Assembly (NCBI GenBank): GCA_958298945.1
Contig: OY282610.1
Span: forward strand, 37,827,667-37,891,666
Length of the DNA stretch: 64,000 nucleotides
Source of the DNA: Atherix ibis
Taxonomy: Eukaryota; Arthropoda; Insecta; Diptera; Athericidae
Direction: 5' to 3'
Under the pieces are notes generated by a model. It searched no databases. It was not told the origin of the DNA and was given only the letters and a program-made list of their open reading frames with translations. The position numbers and the translations under genes are program-made. Below are positions 1 through 10,522 of the stretch, piece by piece (positions within the stretch are counted from its first letter, which is position 1; every line of letters starts with the position of its first letter).

Positions 1-1027
1 TTTAAATAGTCGTATTTGTATGTTCTTATATTTTTAATAGAAATTAATGAATTTAAAAGAAAAATATTTTGTTTTAAGAAGTTTTCGGAATGAATCCCCT
101 CCTTTTCGTAATAAGGAACTTATCTGGCGTGTTATAGAAGGATTACCTCATTATTCGATAATTGTTAAATTATCACGTGATTCGACTTCTGTAATATAAC
201 CCTCAGAAATCTGTTTAAATTTAAAATTTTCTCCTAAATCAAATTTATAACAGAATAGTTTTTTTTTTAAATTTTATATTGAACTATTTAGATTTGAATA
301 AAATTCTATTACTATAGAATAGTGATAAAAATCCTAATCCATATACCAAATTACACTCTTTATCAAATGTATAAAGTTTACTGAATTTGCTTTTATATTT
401 TTTATTTTTTGTTTGATTTTGCTATTGGTCGTTACTTAACTTGTTCATTTAATAGTGTATAATAGTTGTAGATAGTGGAAACTTTCCCGATAGTCCATTA
501 TCGACTGTTGTTGCACAGGATTTAACCAGAAATATCCAGAATAGAAATCCAGGTGAATAAGTTAATAAGTGGATTCATTTTATTGCCATTATCTAATCCT
601 ATCGAATCCATTTTCATATGAGTATCAGTATAAGTAACACAGTATCAGAATCAAATTGAATGCAATTTTATTTATTCACATCTAAATTAAATTGAACGAA
701 TGGAATAGCATCCAATCATTTGATTAAAACTTCTAATAGACTTTATCACTATTCAAATAAAACTATCTACTTACTACATATCAAACTTAATATAACAGAC
801 TAAATATTTACAGTTCAATCCTGAATTACTTTGCTTGATATTCACACTTTTAATTTACATTTAAATTTTGTTAGAATTCAAATAAATTGAAAATATTTTA
901 ATTTATTTTATTAATAATTTTATGAAATTTGAAGTTCTTAAAAAATTGTATCTAATCGAGAATCTGTTGATTTTTGATGGTTTTATCAATTTATAAATTT
1001 TTACAAAAAAAAACGAATAATTTTTTC
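1..1027. other. AT-rich sequence, no feature seen
   Basis: Long A and T runs with no extended open frame, no recognisable transposon protein motif and no clear tandem repeat. I see nothing to annotate here. Confidence 0.6.
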
Positions 1028-1193
1028 GGAGTGTGCAATTTTTTATAACGAGCAACAAATAATTGACATGCGAAATGGATATTTTTTATATTGCTGCATA
1101 AAGAGTAACAGAAATTTTCCGGAGAATTTTAGCATGTTAGAGTTGGGAAATCTAGTTCATACGTCCAAATTGGTTTTACAATTTGATTTCGTG
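1028..1193 (-). mobile_element. Jockey-like LINE C-terminal tail fragment (copy 1)
   Basis: On the minus strand a frame reads VKPIWTYELDF near its start. This matches the KPIWTYG motif found after the reverse transcriptase domain of Jockey-type non-LTR retrotransposons. The block is a direct repeat of 1605-1790, nearly identical over its first 100 bases. Stops and frameshifts make it a pseudogene fragment. It is too short to hold the RT catalytic core, so it is either a 5'-truncated insertion or a local duplication of the next copy. Confidence 0.6.
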
Positions 1194-1604
1194 TCCCGTC
1201 TTTTAAGTCTCATGTGGGAATTCCACGATAATCTTTAGTATTTTTTTATAAAATTACTAACCAGCATAACCCGCACTTTATATGGAATTAAACTTTGGTA
1301 AGTTCTACCATTTTTTTTTTTAATTAAAACTTTTCAATTTTAATAAAGATTTTTCGCTTTTACTTGATTATTTATATTTTATTTTTAAAAGAGTTAAATT
1401 TTTTTCTTTTTAATTGTCATTAAAAAAAAAATTAAATGCAAAAAAAAAATTCTCCATTTTTTCTATTGAAATTATATTTTTTTCCTTTTTATTAGTAATT
1501 ATTTTTTTTTATTTTATGAAAATGTTTAAATCTTTAGCAAAACTTGCAGTTTGATGTAATTTTTACTCTGAAGGACCGTATAAGAAGAAATTTGCCTAGC
1601 AGGT
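1194..1604. other. AT-rich spacer between two LINE tail copies
   Basis: Sequence between the two repeated LINE tails. It is mostly T and A homopolymer runs with no protein motif. Whether it belongs to the element or is host DNA cannot be told from this window. Confidence 0.5.
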
Positions 1605-2054
1605 GGAGTGTGAAATTTTTTATAACGAGCAACAAATAATTGACATGCGAAATGGATATTTTTTATATTGCTGTATAAAGAGTAACAGAAATTTTCTGGA
1701 GAATTTTTAGCATGAAAAGTTTGGAAATGTTAGGAATTGAAAGGGTTTTATCCCATACGTCCAGATTGGTTTTAAAATTCGATTTCGTATTCCAATAATC
1801 TCTTATATAAATTTTATGATATTGTACAATTATTTTCTGTGGAACCAGATTGCCATTTATATAAATTTTCGTAGATGAAGTAAAATGAAATAACTTTTTG
1901 GAGCCAATTCATGAAGAATATAAATCTATAATGTTGTTTATTTTTAAAGGATTTAAGGACAAGCTAATAAATTGGTAGAAGAAGTTTTTTGAGTATTTCA
2001 AACTCTATCGAATTCTTTATAAATGTCCAGAACAACGTCTTTTCTTCTCAAAAC
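1605..2054 (-). mobile_element. Jockey-like LINE fragment, RT motif A to C-terminal tail
   Basis: Read on the minus strand from 2054 down, one frame gives VVLDIYKEFDRV at about 2003-2037, the form of RT motif A that carries a catalytic aspartate. Further on comes a weak NLVPQ remnant of the GVPQGS motif, and then ILKPIWTYGIK near 1750-1775, the post-RT motif. In an intact element these motifs are much further apart, so internal deletions have occurred, and there are several stops. It adjoins an upstream RT piece in the same orientation, but motif order shows two overlapping copies rather than one element, because motif A lies downstream of that piece's GVPQGS. Clade assignment rests on motif resemblance only. 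Confidence 0.55.
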
Positions 2055-2415
2055 TAAAGGCAACAATTTTAACTTTGCTGGATTTTGCAGCGTTCAGAGT
2101 GAAAACTTGACTGCAATAATAAAAATGGGACCGCGCATGCTGCCTTGGGGAACGCCAGCGTAGATAGGTAGCATGTTAGAATAATCACGATTTTAAATCA
2201 TTTGGTAATAAGCCTTTGACAGATATGGTTAAATGATTAGGAAGAAATGTGAAGAAACACCCAAGGTTAGTAGCCTTTTGCTCAAGAGAGGAGGCTATAA
2301 GATCTATAACTCGATGGCACTGTTGGATAGTAGAGTTTTGGAAACTAAATCCAAATTGATGAATAAGAATGATTTAATTGTATAGTATGGAGAACATTTA
2401 TGGGTCTATATGAGG
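2055..2415 (-). pseudogene. Jockey-like LINE reverse transcriptase fragment
   Basis: Minus-strand frames read HQFGFSFQNSTIQQCHRV, then a leucine-rich stretch, then GVPQGSMRGPIF, with GVPQGS encoded at 2139-2156. FGF..HST followed by GVPQGS..GP is the classical finger/palm order of non-LTR reverse transcriptases. The same wording recurs in the plus-strand copy at 22.7 kb (HKFGF.SEHSTIQQCHRI), so both belong to one family. The frame is broken between the two motifs and stops soon after the second, so no active enzyme is encoded. Confidence 0.75.
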
Positions 2416-2448
2416 ATGTAGAGTTGACAGGCTTATCAGTTATGTGAC

Positions 2449-3320
2449 TTGTTTTTATTATTTAAAATTTCAAAATTTTTGAAACACGTTTTTTTTTTTG
2501 GGAAATTTACTTTAAAATTTCTGAAAAAAATTGTTTTTAACAAAAATTAAAAATTATTTTTTAAAATTTTTTAATCATATTTTTTCTATTTAATTTAATT
2601 TTAATATAATGATGAGGAATTTTCTGCTCCAATATTTTAGACCATCATTTACTACTAGCGCCATCTATTAGAAAACGGCGCTTTAAATATGTTACGTATT
2701 TTAATAATTTTCACTTTCAAATTAATGTAAACAAAATGGCATTATGAACTGAAAACAAAACGTCATATTTCCTTCTTACAAGCAACCAAACAAATCAACG
2801 TCAATTTTTAGCTTCTCCAATTTCCGCTGCAGTAATAGTATGGGCATATGGCACTGAAGTGAGTAAAAACATCAGGTTTGTGTATAGAGTAAGGCAGATA
2901 TCAGGTTGATGTATAGGGAAATCAGGAAAACAATCTTGATGGCATCGAAACCAGGAATATTTATCGAATACTAGCTTTTTCATCATAGTATCGATACTAG
3001 AGGTGTGTTGATAGCATTAGAAAGTGTTTAAAAAAAGCGCTCTTGCCTCATTTTGTTGAGCAGTGATGCGGAATAAATTTATTAAGAGGATTTTGATTTA
3101 AATGAGCATAGAATTTTGGGAATTGTTTTTATTATTAAAAATTTCAAAAGGAAAGGAAATTGGTTAAAACGAAGTATACGCTTATATAAATATGTTTTTT
3201 TTTGAGGAAGTTTACTTTAAAATTTGTGAAGAAAATTTGTTTTTTACAAAGATTAAAAATAAATTTTCAAAAAATTTTAATTATTTTTTGGCGATTTAAT
3301 TTAATTTTATTTAAAAGTTA
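2449..3320. repeat. Pair of diverged direct repeats (2449-2605 and 3123-3320)
   Basis: Both arms contain a TTTTTATTAT..AAAATTTCAAAA start, a TTTACTTTAAAATTT core and a TTTAATTTAATTTTA end, about 670 bases apart in the same orientation. The second arm has an insertion of roughly 45 bases. The arms could be a degraded duplication or old repeat copies. No LTR ends (TG..CA) are evident. The 520 bases between them contain a CTCF-like site but no coding motif. Confidence 0.4.
2654..2670 (-). promoter_or_regulatory. Candidate CTCF-type insulator motif
   Basis: The minus strand reads TAATAGATGGCGCTAGT. The AGATGGCGCTA core agrees with the known CTCF consensus (CCA-S-Y-AG-R-K-GGC-R-S), but the first two consensus bases do not fit. 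A second such site lies at 44227-44242. Motif resemblance only. Confidence 0.25.
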
Positions 3321-4489
3321 GTTAAATAAAGAAACAAATTTTTTTTTGATTACTTGTGAAAACTAAGTAAAATTTGATTTTTTTTTTCAATTTAGAGTAT
3401 TTGAAAAATTCATTAAAAAATAGCCAAAAAAAAGATATTCGAAGAAAGAATTATTGGGGAAAAAAAAATCTACACATGACCCCAAGTTCTACGTTAAAAT
3501 AAATGTTTTGTTTTAAGAATTTTGTTTGCAAATTTTTTTTTATAAAAATATTTTCTATTTGATCGAACGCTGTATTTTCTACTAAAATTAATCTATATAA
3601 ACTCATTGACACTTGCTAATACTTTAAAAATGTAGATCAATTTTAGGCCAGTACTTAAAATAAATCAAATTTAAAGTTAATAGAAAAAATCGCAACGAAA
3701 TGAATTAATTTAACAAGGAATAGAAAAATGTGTCAGACAACGAAATACTTTCGCTTGTAAGTAATTTCGAACATCGAAAAGAAAAAAAACAACACATAAA
3801 AATTGAACGAAGAGAATTTAGCCCAATTTAAAATAACATATTTGCATTTGTTGAAATTTAAACAACATGAAAATGTTCATCATGTTTAATGAAAAAATTC
3901 CCACATTTCAAGTTAATTTTTGGATATTTTTTGTTAATTTGGAAATTTCATAAAATTTATACAAACATTATTTTTGATGTCGTATTTGGCAATATTTTTC
4001 AAAAGATTTAAGCATTCATGTTTGCGAGAGGAAAATATAATTTTACAAATTAGATGTGCACTCATATGTGTGGGTATTATTAAGATTTTTTTTTTTTTTT
4101 GGGGTACATAATATTATGAAATTAGACGTCATGTTTTGTGAGCAGAACATGATAAACCGCTTGTTGGATGTCTACAATTTGTTAAACTATTTTTACTTAA
4201 GTACATACACACACATGCACACTAACACATATAATATAAGAAAATATTTTAAGATATGCTTTGAATTTATATGGGAAAAATCCAATTAATATAAATTGAT
4301 CAATTACTATACCTAAAATTTGTGACTTGTCATTTATAAGAAAATTTAAAAACAAAATACTAAACTTTTCATTATTTATCATATTTAAATAAATCTATTG
4401 TATATCTATGATATCTCATCTTATTCTAAGTATATTTTCTTAAAATTAATAATCTACTATCGATAATCTCTAAACCTGATCAATAAGAT
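3321..4489. other. AT-rich sequence, no gene seen
   Basis: Contains homopolymer runs and a short CA-rich stretch near 4200-4220. Short open frames near 4056-4380 have no recognisable domain and AT-biased composition, so I regard them as chance. Confidence 0.5.
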
Positions 4490-4735
4490 GTTAGAGTAAA
4501 AACTTGATGAAGAGAAAAGTGCTCATGTAACCTTTACTCTTCACCGAAAGCCACTTTCTGCTTTATGCCTTAATGACAACATGACCCGTGTGCCTTTTAT
4601 GATTCTAACTTAAATCTAAATAAAGACTATTTGAAATTAGAAAAGTTTTAATGTACAATTCAATCATGAAACCAATTTGGACTTATGAATCTGAACTTTG
4701 GTACAGCTTTTTACGCTCACAATAATATAATATAT
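4490..4735 (+). pseudogene. Jockey-like LINE post-RT C-terminal fragment
   Basis: A plus-strand frame reads DEEKSAHVTFTLHRK at 4507-4551, followed at about 4636-4712 by MYNSIMKPIWTYESELW. Together these match the region after the RT domain in Jockey-type elements, the VNE.K..HVTFTL and II.PIWTYG.QLWG motifs. Stops interrupt it, and the stretch between the two motifs is shortened. It lies directly upstream of the mariner relic and on the same strand as the Jockey-like RT fragment at 6020, but the motif order shows these are separate insertions. Confidence 0.7.
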
Positions 4736-4854
4736 TCTTATCATGAAATGTGTATATTTTCAGTTACAAAAAAAATTCAATTCCTGTTTATCCTATCATC
4801 ATAACCCACGAAAGAAAATGCTCTTCAATTACCCGTCCTGAGAAACACTCATTG

Positions 4855-5932
4855 TATACTTGTCATCTCCATTTGAAAGGCTTAAGCCCGAAAGAAATCA
4901 AAGCCGAGTTGGATGCAGTTTATGGCACATCTGCACCTGTGTTTGCGATGGTTTACAATTGGGTGAATGAATTTAAACGTGGCCGTTCATCCACAAAAGA
5001 TGAACATCGTTCAGGACGCCCAGTTGAGGTATCTACTCCTGAAATCATCGACAAAATCCACGATCTGATCGGCGAATTAAAGTGAGCGAATTAGTTGAGG
5101 CCACGGGCATATCACAAGGTACAGTCGCTTCAATTTTGCATGAAAAATTGTCTGTGAAAAAAATTTCGGCAAGATGGGTGCCGCGTTTGCTCTCAGAGGA
5201 GAATAAGTGCAATCGTGTAGTGGACTCTGAGGCTATGTTGGCACTCTTTCATCGCAATCCTGCCGAATTCCTTCGTCGATATGTCACTGTGAACGAAACC
5301 TGGATACACTACTACACTCCAGAAACGAAGAGACAGGCATCACAGTGGATTTTCAAGGGTAAACGGGCTCCGAAGAAGGCAAAAACTGTGCCATCGGCCG
5401 GCAAGGTGATGGCCACGGTCTTTTGGGATTCGCAGGGCATCATTTTTGTCGACTACTTGGAAAATGGAAAAACAATAACAGGAGCGTATTACGCGTCGTT
5501 ATTGCAACGGTTGAGCGAGGAAATCAAAGAGAAACGCCCCCATCTGAAGAAGAAAAAAATCCTCTTGCATCAGGACAATGCGCGTGTGCGCACCTGCGCT
5601 GTTTCCATGGCCAAAATTGTGGAATTGAGAATGGAATTGTTGCAGCATCCCGCTTATTCACCAGATTTGGCCCCGAGTGACTATTTTCTTTTCCCCAATC
5701 TGAAGAAATGGCTTGGCGGACGACGGTTCACTTCCAACGAGGACGTCATTGCTCAAACGGATGAGTATTTTGCAGAACTTCCGAAATCCTATTTTTTTGG
5801 CGGGATAAAATTTTTGGAAAAACGGTTGGAAAAGTGTATAGAACTAAAAAGAGATTATGTTGAAAAATAAATTTTTTTTTTTAAAATCAGTTTTTTTCCA
5901 TCTTTTTCTAAGGACTTATTGAACGACCCTCA
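4855..5932 (+). pseudogene. Mariner (DD34D) transposase pseudogene with 3' terminal inverted repeat
   Basis: Cut-and-paste transposase of the Tc1/mariner superfamily. The N-terminal frame holds the DNA-binding helix-turn-helix region (LHLKGLSPKEIKAEL..., then GRPVEVSTPEIIDKIHD). A frameshift near 5073 moves into a second frame beginning KVSELVEATGIS and running to a stop at 5870. That frame has WVPRLL at residues 32-37, the QDN aspartate at 165 and the APSD aspartate at 200, exactly 34 residues apart as in mariner, and YSPDLAP at 192-198. The first catalytic aspartate, expected before ETWIH, is asparagine (codon AAC at 5292-5294), so the protein is dead even without the frameshift. The 3' inverted repeat lies at 5910-5932, with a TA target duplication at 5933-5934. 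No matching 5' repeat is visible upstream, so the 5' end is lost or unrecognisable. No ATG opens either frame. Confidence 0.9.
5910..5932 (+). repeat. Mariner 3' terminal inverted repeat
   Basis: The reverse strand reads TGAGGGTCGTTCAATAAGTC from the TA at 5933-5934 inward. This is the GAGGGT.GTTCAATAAGTCC type of mariner end. It sits 40 bases after the transposase stop, a normal spacing. The partner at the 5' end is missing. Confidence 0.75.
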
Positions 5933-6019
5933 TATTAAAGTCCTATCATTTTTGTAAGGTCCTTCCCGATTACACTTAAAAATTTTACCCCATCTGAATT
6001 TCAAAATAAAAATCCATCA

Positions 6020-6595
6020 TCTCGCTAATAAAAAATGATCAAATTATAGCTCCTATCCCGAAATCAAGCAAACCACTAAACTTTCCATTATCCAAAAAAA
6101 CCTTTTAGCCTTCTTTCCATGGTAGGAAATTGTTTTTGATTTGAAATGTGAAAATAGCAATATTGTCTCTTGACCACCAATTGAACTTTTTCGATCAGAA
6201 CATTTCACTATCCACCAATATCCTATAGTATTAGATAATATTACATCCGCTATTGAGCGAACGGAATACTGTCCAGGTATGTTTTTAAATATATCATAAG
6301 CTTTAGATTCTATGTGGCATTTTGGATTGCTTAGGTATATTCAAATTTTCCTTACCTCCACATATTTTCTTATTTGAAAATAAGACCTTTCAGAATGCTA
6401 TTTCGAATATAGAATATATATCTAAATTTCTCTTGTCACAGTTATGGTAATATTCCACAAGGCAGTATTCTTGATTCACTTTTATATAGTATAAAAACGG
6501 ATCGAATCTAACGCCAAAGACCAAAGTTTTAATATGCAATATAATTTTATAACTGATATGGACCTACGGTACTGGAACTTTAGGGTTCTACTTAA
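6020..6595 (+). pseudogene. Jockey-like LINE RT fragment
   Basis: Read across frames it gives IAPIPKSSKP (RT motif before the fingers), SEHFTIHQ at about 6195, an LDNITSAIERTEYCPGMFL stretch ending in the remnant of motif A, then NIPQGSILDSLLYSI at about 6449-6493 (the PQGS motif). LIWTYGTG near 6545 is the post-RT motif. The order is right for one element, but motif C (YADD) and much of the thumb are missing and many stops interrupt it. Same family as the copies at 2.1, 4.5, 22.3 and 42.1 kb. Confidence 0.75.
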
Positions 6596-6690
6596 TATTT
6601 GAATTACTCTCAAATCGAATTCTTTTAATTCAAAATTCTTTCAAAAATCATTAACACTTCGTTTTATGTTCGTAACAATGTTCTCAAAAA

Positions 6691-7210
6691 AAAATTTATT
6701 TATTACTCGTTATAAAAAGTTTCATTTCCAATAAATCGTAATATTTATTATTTTTATAAAAATTTATTTATTACTCGTTATCAAAAGTTTCATTTCCAAT
6801 AAATCGTAATATTTATTATTTTTATGAAAATTTATTTATTACTCGTTATAAAAAGTTTCATTTCCAATAAATCGTAATATTTATTATTTTTATAAAAATT
6901 TATTTATTACTTGTTATAAAAAGTTTCATTTCCAATAAATCGTAATATTTATTATTTTTATAAAAATTTATTTATTACTCGTTATAAAAAGTTTCATTTC
7001 CAATAAATCGTAATATTTATTATTTTTATGAAAATTTATTTATTACTCGTTATAAAAAGTTGCATTTCCAATAAATCGTAATATTTATTATTTTTATAAA
7101 AATTTATTTATTACTCGTTATAAAAAGTTTCATTTCCAATAAATCATAATATTTATTATTTTTATGAAAATTTATTTATTGCTCGTTATAAAAAGTTTCA
7201 TTTCCAATAA
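6691..7210 (+). repeat. 68-bp satellite, about 7.6 tandem copies
   Basis: Units start at 6691, 6759, 6827, 6895, 6963, 7031, 7099 and 7167, an exact 68-base period. The last unit breaks off after about 43 bases. Each unit carries TTATTTATTACTCGTTATAA followed by AAGTTTCATTTCC and an AATAAATCGTAATATTTATT half. Copies differ by only one to three bases, so amplification was fairly recent. No coding content. Confidence 0.97.
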
Positions 7211-8590
7211 AATTTTTTTTGTTAAAAAAAACCTCTTCTCTATTTTGGCTCTTCATGAATTTCCTCCTGCTATGACTGAGCCTTTACCATATCAATTTCA
7301 AAATAACAAAATTTTTTAACTTACTCAGCGTTCTCATTCACCGAAGAATCCTAGCCAGTCACATTAATAATGTAATTTTATTAATTCTGTCGATAGTTTG
7401 GTATTTTTGTTTTCTAGTGTGCAGTTTTTCTCTTTTTACAAACAATTTATGCACATTTGATCTGTAATAAAAGAAAATATGTACAAACAAAAATTAATAC
7501 TATTAATAAATTATATTTAAAAATGAGGAAACAAATATTTTTCCCTTAAAAAAATCATCACCAATATTGCGTTTGTTCAATAGAAAAAAATTATGGCGAA
7601 AAAATTATGAAAATTCAAATATTCTTTATAAGTAAAAATTTTGATAAAAATGCTCATTTGTAAGCAATTTTTAAAGTAACATATGCTGTGTGCACTTAGC
7701 AAAAAAAAAAGTTTTTAATTCAACAACATTTATAAAAATGAAATATTCCCGATAATAATTGTAATTTCATCTTAATTTTATTTGAACTATTTATGAACAT
7801 AAAGACTATTTGTTGTTTTGCTGAAACTGCAGCATATTTTTATTTTATACTTTCTTAGATTTAATTAATGAGTAGGCCTTTAAATAATCTGAGTAACTTA
7901 TAAAAGTTGATTCTGTACTGTACTGTATACTACTTTAATAATAATTATATAAATTTTTTTTAAAGAAAAATGCTCACGTGTCAGCAATTCATATTTTGTT
8001 TGTTCGAAAAATAATAACATATCAAGATTTTTGCTTAAGTTAATTTTTTTTTAAATAAAAAATGGAGAGGATATTTAGAGAACTCCTTTATGGAGGCAAG
8101 AAATTTCAAACAATATTTCTAAACTTTTTATGAAATGATAATTTATAGAAGATATAATCATATACCTAATACTAAACAAATATGCTCATTCGTGAGTAGC
8201 TAGCTGCCTTTGAGATAGATATTTAAGTAAAAATATTAATTTTTCTATAGTTAAATTCTTGCTTCTAAATCAACGAAGAGAATATCAACCATAAATGTTC
8301 AGTTGTCAGCATGTTTTATTTATTATATAATTAATTTATTGACTGTATCCTTAAAGTAGGATATATTGAGGATACCAATTAAAATATTAAAAGTTATTTT
8401 CTTTAATGTATTTACAGCAAAATATTAATCAAAAACATTTTGATAATTTGTTATATAAAAAAATTTATTGGTTTGCATATGAAAATTTGCTCGTACATAT
8501 AACATCAAAAATAGAAAAGTAATTAAAATAATAAGAAAATTATCATATATTCAAATGTACAATATTGCCTATTATATATTGATATATAAG
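7211..8590. repeat. AT-rich region with a recurring AATGCTCA-TGT-AGC motif
   Basis: A short motif close to AATGYTCA-N-KTGTNAGC recurs near 7650, 7970, 8185, 8295 and 8680, embedded in otherwise AT-rich sequence. It may be the trace of a very old tandem repeat with a period of roughly 200-320 bases. No coding motif is present. Confidence 0.3.
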
Positions 8591-8592
8591 AG

Positions 8593-8594
<2 letters not shown>

Positions 8595-8636
<42 letters not shown>

Positions 8637-8642
8637 GTAATA
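8595..8642. repeat. (TAA)n microsatellite
   Basis: About 15 AAT/TAA triplets in a row with one interruption (TAGTAA) near the end. Confidence 0.95.
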
Positions 8643-8719
8643 ATTATAATACCAATAGAAACTATTGGCCATAATTCAAAATGTTCAAGTGTAAAGTTAA
8701 TTATTTGCATTTAGAACGA

Positions 8720-9469
8720 AAATGTTAATTTGAAATCATTCATTAATTATAGGTAACGTGACATATAATATATAAAATCTAAAATCTAAAATAGAAAATA
8801 CAAAATACCAAACAAAATATATTGTATAATATATTTTGATTTTCATTTTGATATATGCACATATATAAATAATGATTTAACATCAATAAATGAATGAAGA
8901 GAAAATTTTACCATTTAATTATTATACGTGATATTATTTTGGTAACGTACAGAAATGTGCGAATTTGTCAAGGAAAATAATATAAAACTAATTACATGGT
9001 GTAAGTCCTAAACGATATAATATATTATTGTTAACTGATTGCAAAAATAATACGTAAATAATCGTATTAAATGTGAAATAAATTGTAACATGTACTAGTA
9101 ATTTGATGCGATTCCAGTCGATAAAATATATTTTACCTTTTAATTTTAACATAACTTTTATATTAAAAATAATTTCATTATTAATATTATCATGAGAATA
9201 TTGAGAGTGAAAATAAAAAGAAACTAAATGAATAAATAAATACTGTCATCGCATGAATATTTATATTATTTGAAATACCATAATTTATTTATAACATGTT
9301 TAATTATTGGTCTTTAGAATATATTTATTAGTTATTTGTAATAATTAAAAAAAATTTTAAGATTTTCTTTTCATAGAAATGAAAATAATTTAAAAAGCAT
9401 CTGATGGTCACCGTTCAAGTGGAAAAGCGATTTTTTACATGTATTTGCATTAAGAGCCTTGTTTGGATT
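8720..9469. other. AT-rich sequence, no feature seen
   Basis: Very AT-rich, with many short TAATTTA-type words and no open frame or transposon motif. Confidence 0.5.
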
Positions 9470-9860
9470 ACTGCATGCAGATGGCGTCTTATCACTTTTC
9501 TGATGAAGTTAGTTAAATTTAAAATTATAATTAAAATACGAAATTAAGATGGCGTGCAACTCTGTGAAGATATATTCAAAATGAACAGCTGCCTTTTAAA
9601 ATAGTTCAATTTACTGAATACAGATGACGTACAATTCGGTATAGGTAGGAATACCTTTTATTTTTTGGTAAAAAGAACTATAAAATGATATAAATTTAAA
9701 TTATATACTATAAAATATTAAAAATTTATTTATAAAAAATCAGTTGTATCTGATCAAGTTAAGAAAATCATTCTTAATGATGGTAAGTAAAAATACTCCG
9801 TGAGTTGATGAATACGAATGACGCGCCACCACTTGTAATTTGATAAAAGATCGTATTTAT
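9470..9860. repeat. Diverged block with repeated GATGGCGT-type motifs
   Basis: Contains CAGATGGCGTCTT near 9480, AAGATGGCGTGCA near 9548 and CAGATGACGTACA near 9602, spaced about 55-70 bases. The same core in the opposite orientation (CGCCATCTT) dominates the blocks at 14.4-16.9 and 19.9-20.6 kb. Like the 19.9 kb block, this one lies next to a Tc1/mariner-like transposase relic. Confidence 0.4.
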
Positions 9861-9889
9861 GCTATCACCGCTTGTGAATGACACTTGTA

Positions 9890-10240
9890 ATAAGAACATA
9901 CCCCAAATTCAGAAGAATAATATTATTTAAATGGCTTCAACGAGATTTCTCCAGTACTCGATCCTTTTGGTGTAATTTTTAATGATTTTTTCGTATATTT
10001 TATGATGAAATCTGGACATTAATTAATGGTTGTTGAAATTCTTCTTAGTTTGAAAATTGATACCGTAAATATGATCTTTTATTTTATCTAAAGCCTAACG
10101 GCGTCAAATTAGACGATCTTGGAGCAAAATTGATATTAACAAATCTCGAAATTACGCGTTTTGGTAGCTTTTCCCGCAATAAAGCCAAAATTTGTCATGT
10201 TGTGTGGTTATAGCAGTATGATCTTTGTGTCCTCGGTAAG
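9890..10240 (-). pseudogene. Tc1/mariner-superfamily transposase fragment (copy 1)
   Basis: One minus-strand frame from about 10225 to 10088 reads ILALLREKLPKRVISRF followed by VNINFAPRSSNLTPLGF. This matches the stretch just before the last catalytic acidic residue of an insect IS630/Tc1-mariner-type transposase, normally ..LLRE.FP.RVISR.GDVNWPPRSCDLTPLDFFLWG. The expected C and D of RSCDLTP are changed to S and N. The DNA is clearly related to 19085-19450 and 43390-43660, so these are three copies of one element. Stops upstream and downstream show it is dead. Confidence 0.7.
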
Positions 10241-10244
10241 TTGC

Positions 10245-10352
10245 CAGTGATCGTCGGTGGATCAGTGGTATATGATGGTCGGTGGTTCGATGGTAGGTGG
10301 TCGGTGAGTCATCGATGTTTGATTAATGGATTTATTTGATGGTAGGTAGTTA
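10245..10352. repeat. GGTCGGTGG-rich minisatellite-like stretch
   Basis: Imperfect repetition of GGTCGGTGG, ATGGTAGGT and GATGGTCGG words, unlike the AT-rich surroundings. It runs directly into the GTACGTG minisatellite. Confidence 0.6.
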
Positions 10353-10359
10353 GTGTATC

Positions 10360-10522
10360 GAACGTGAAAAGTGACATTCGTGAAAAATCGCGCTCGTAAA
10401 AATTCGCACACGTGATAATTAACGTACCTTAAAAACGACGTACGTGAAAAAAACGTACTTGAAAAACAGCGTACGTGAAAAACGGCGTACGTGAAAAACG
10501 ACGTACGTGAAAAATGTCGTTT
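10360..10522. repeat. 16-18 bp minisatellite with GTACGTGAAAAACG units
   Basis: About nine units of the form CGTACGTGAAAAACGGC, becoming more regular toward the end. Units alternate ACGACGTACGTG with GGCGTACGTG. The first units (TCGAACGTGAAAAGTGAC) are diverged. A 91-residue minus-strand frame across it is low-complexity and not a gene. Confidence 0.9.

Noticed and set aside
1028..1790. Pair of direct repeats as an LTR retrotransposon
   Set aside because: The arms encode the KPIWTYG motif of a Jockey-like LINE tail and lack TG..CA ends, primer-binding site and polypurine tract.
2449..3320. LTR-type element
   Set aside because: The arms are diverged and lack TG..CA termini, and no protein motif lies between them.
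4056..4382. Small open frames on both strands
   Set aside because: They overlap each other in AT-rich sequence with a CA-repeat and have no recognised domain.
6691..7210. CRISPR-like array
   Set aside because: The units are contiguous 68-bp tandem repeats without unique spacers, in a eukaryotic context.
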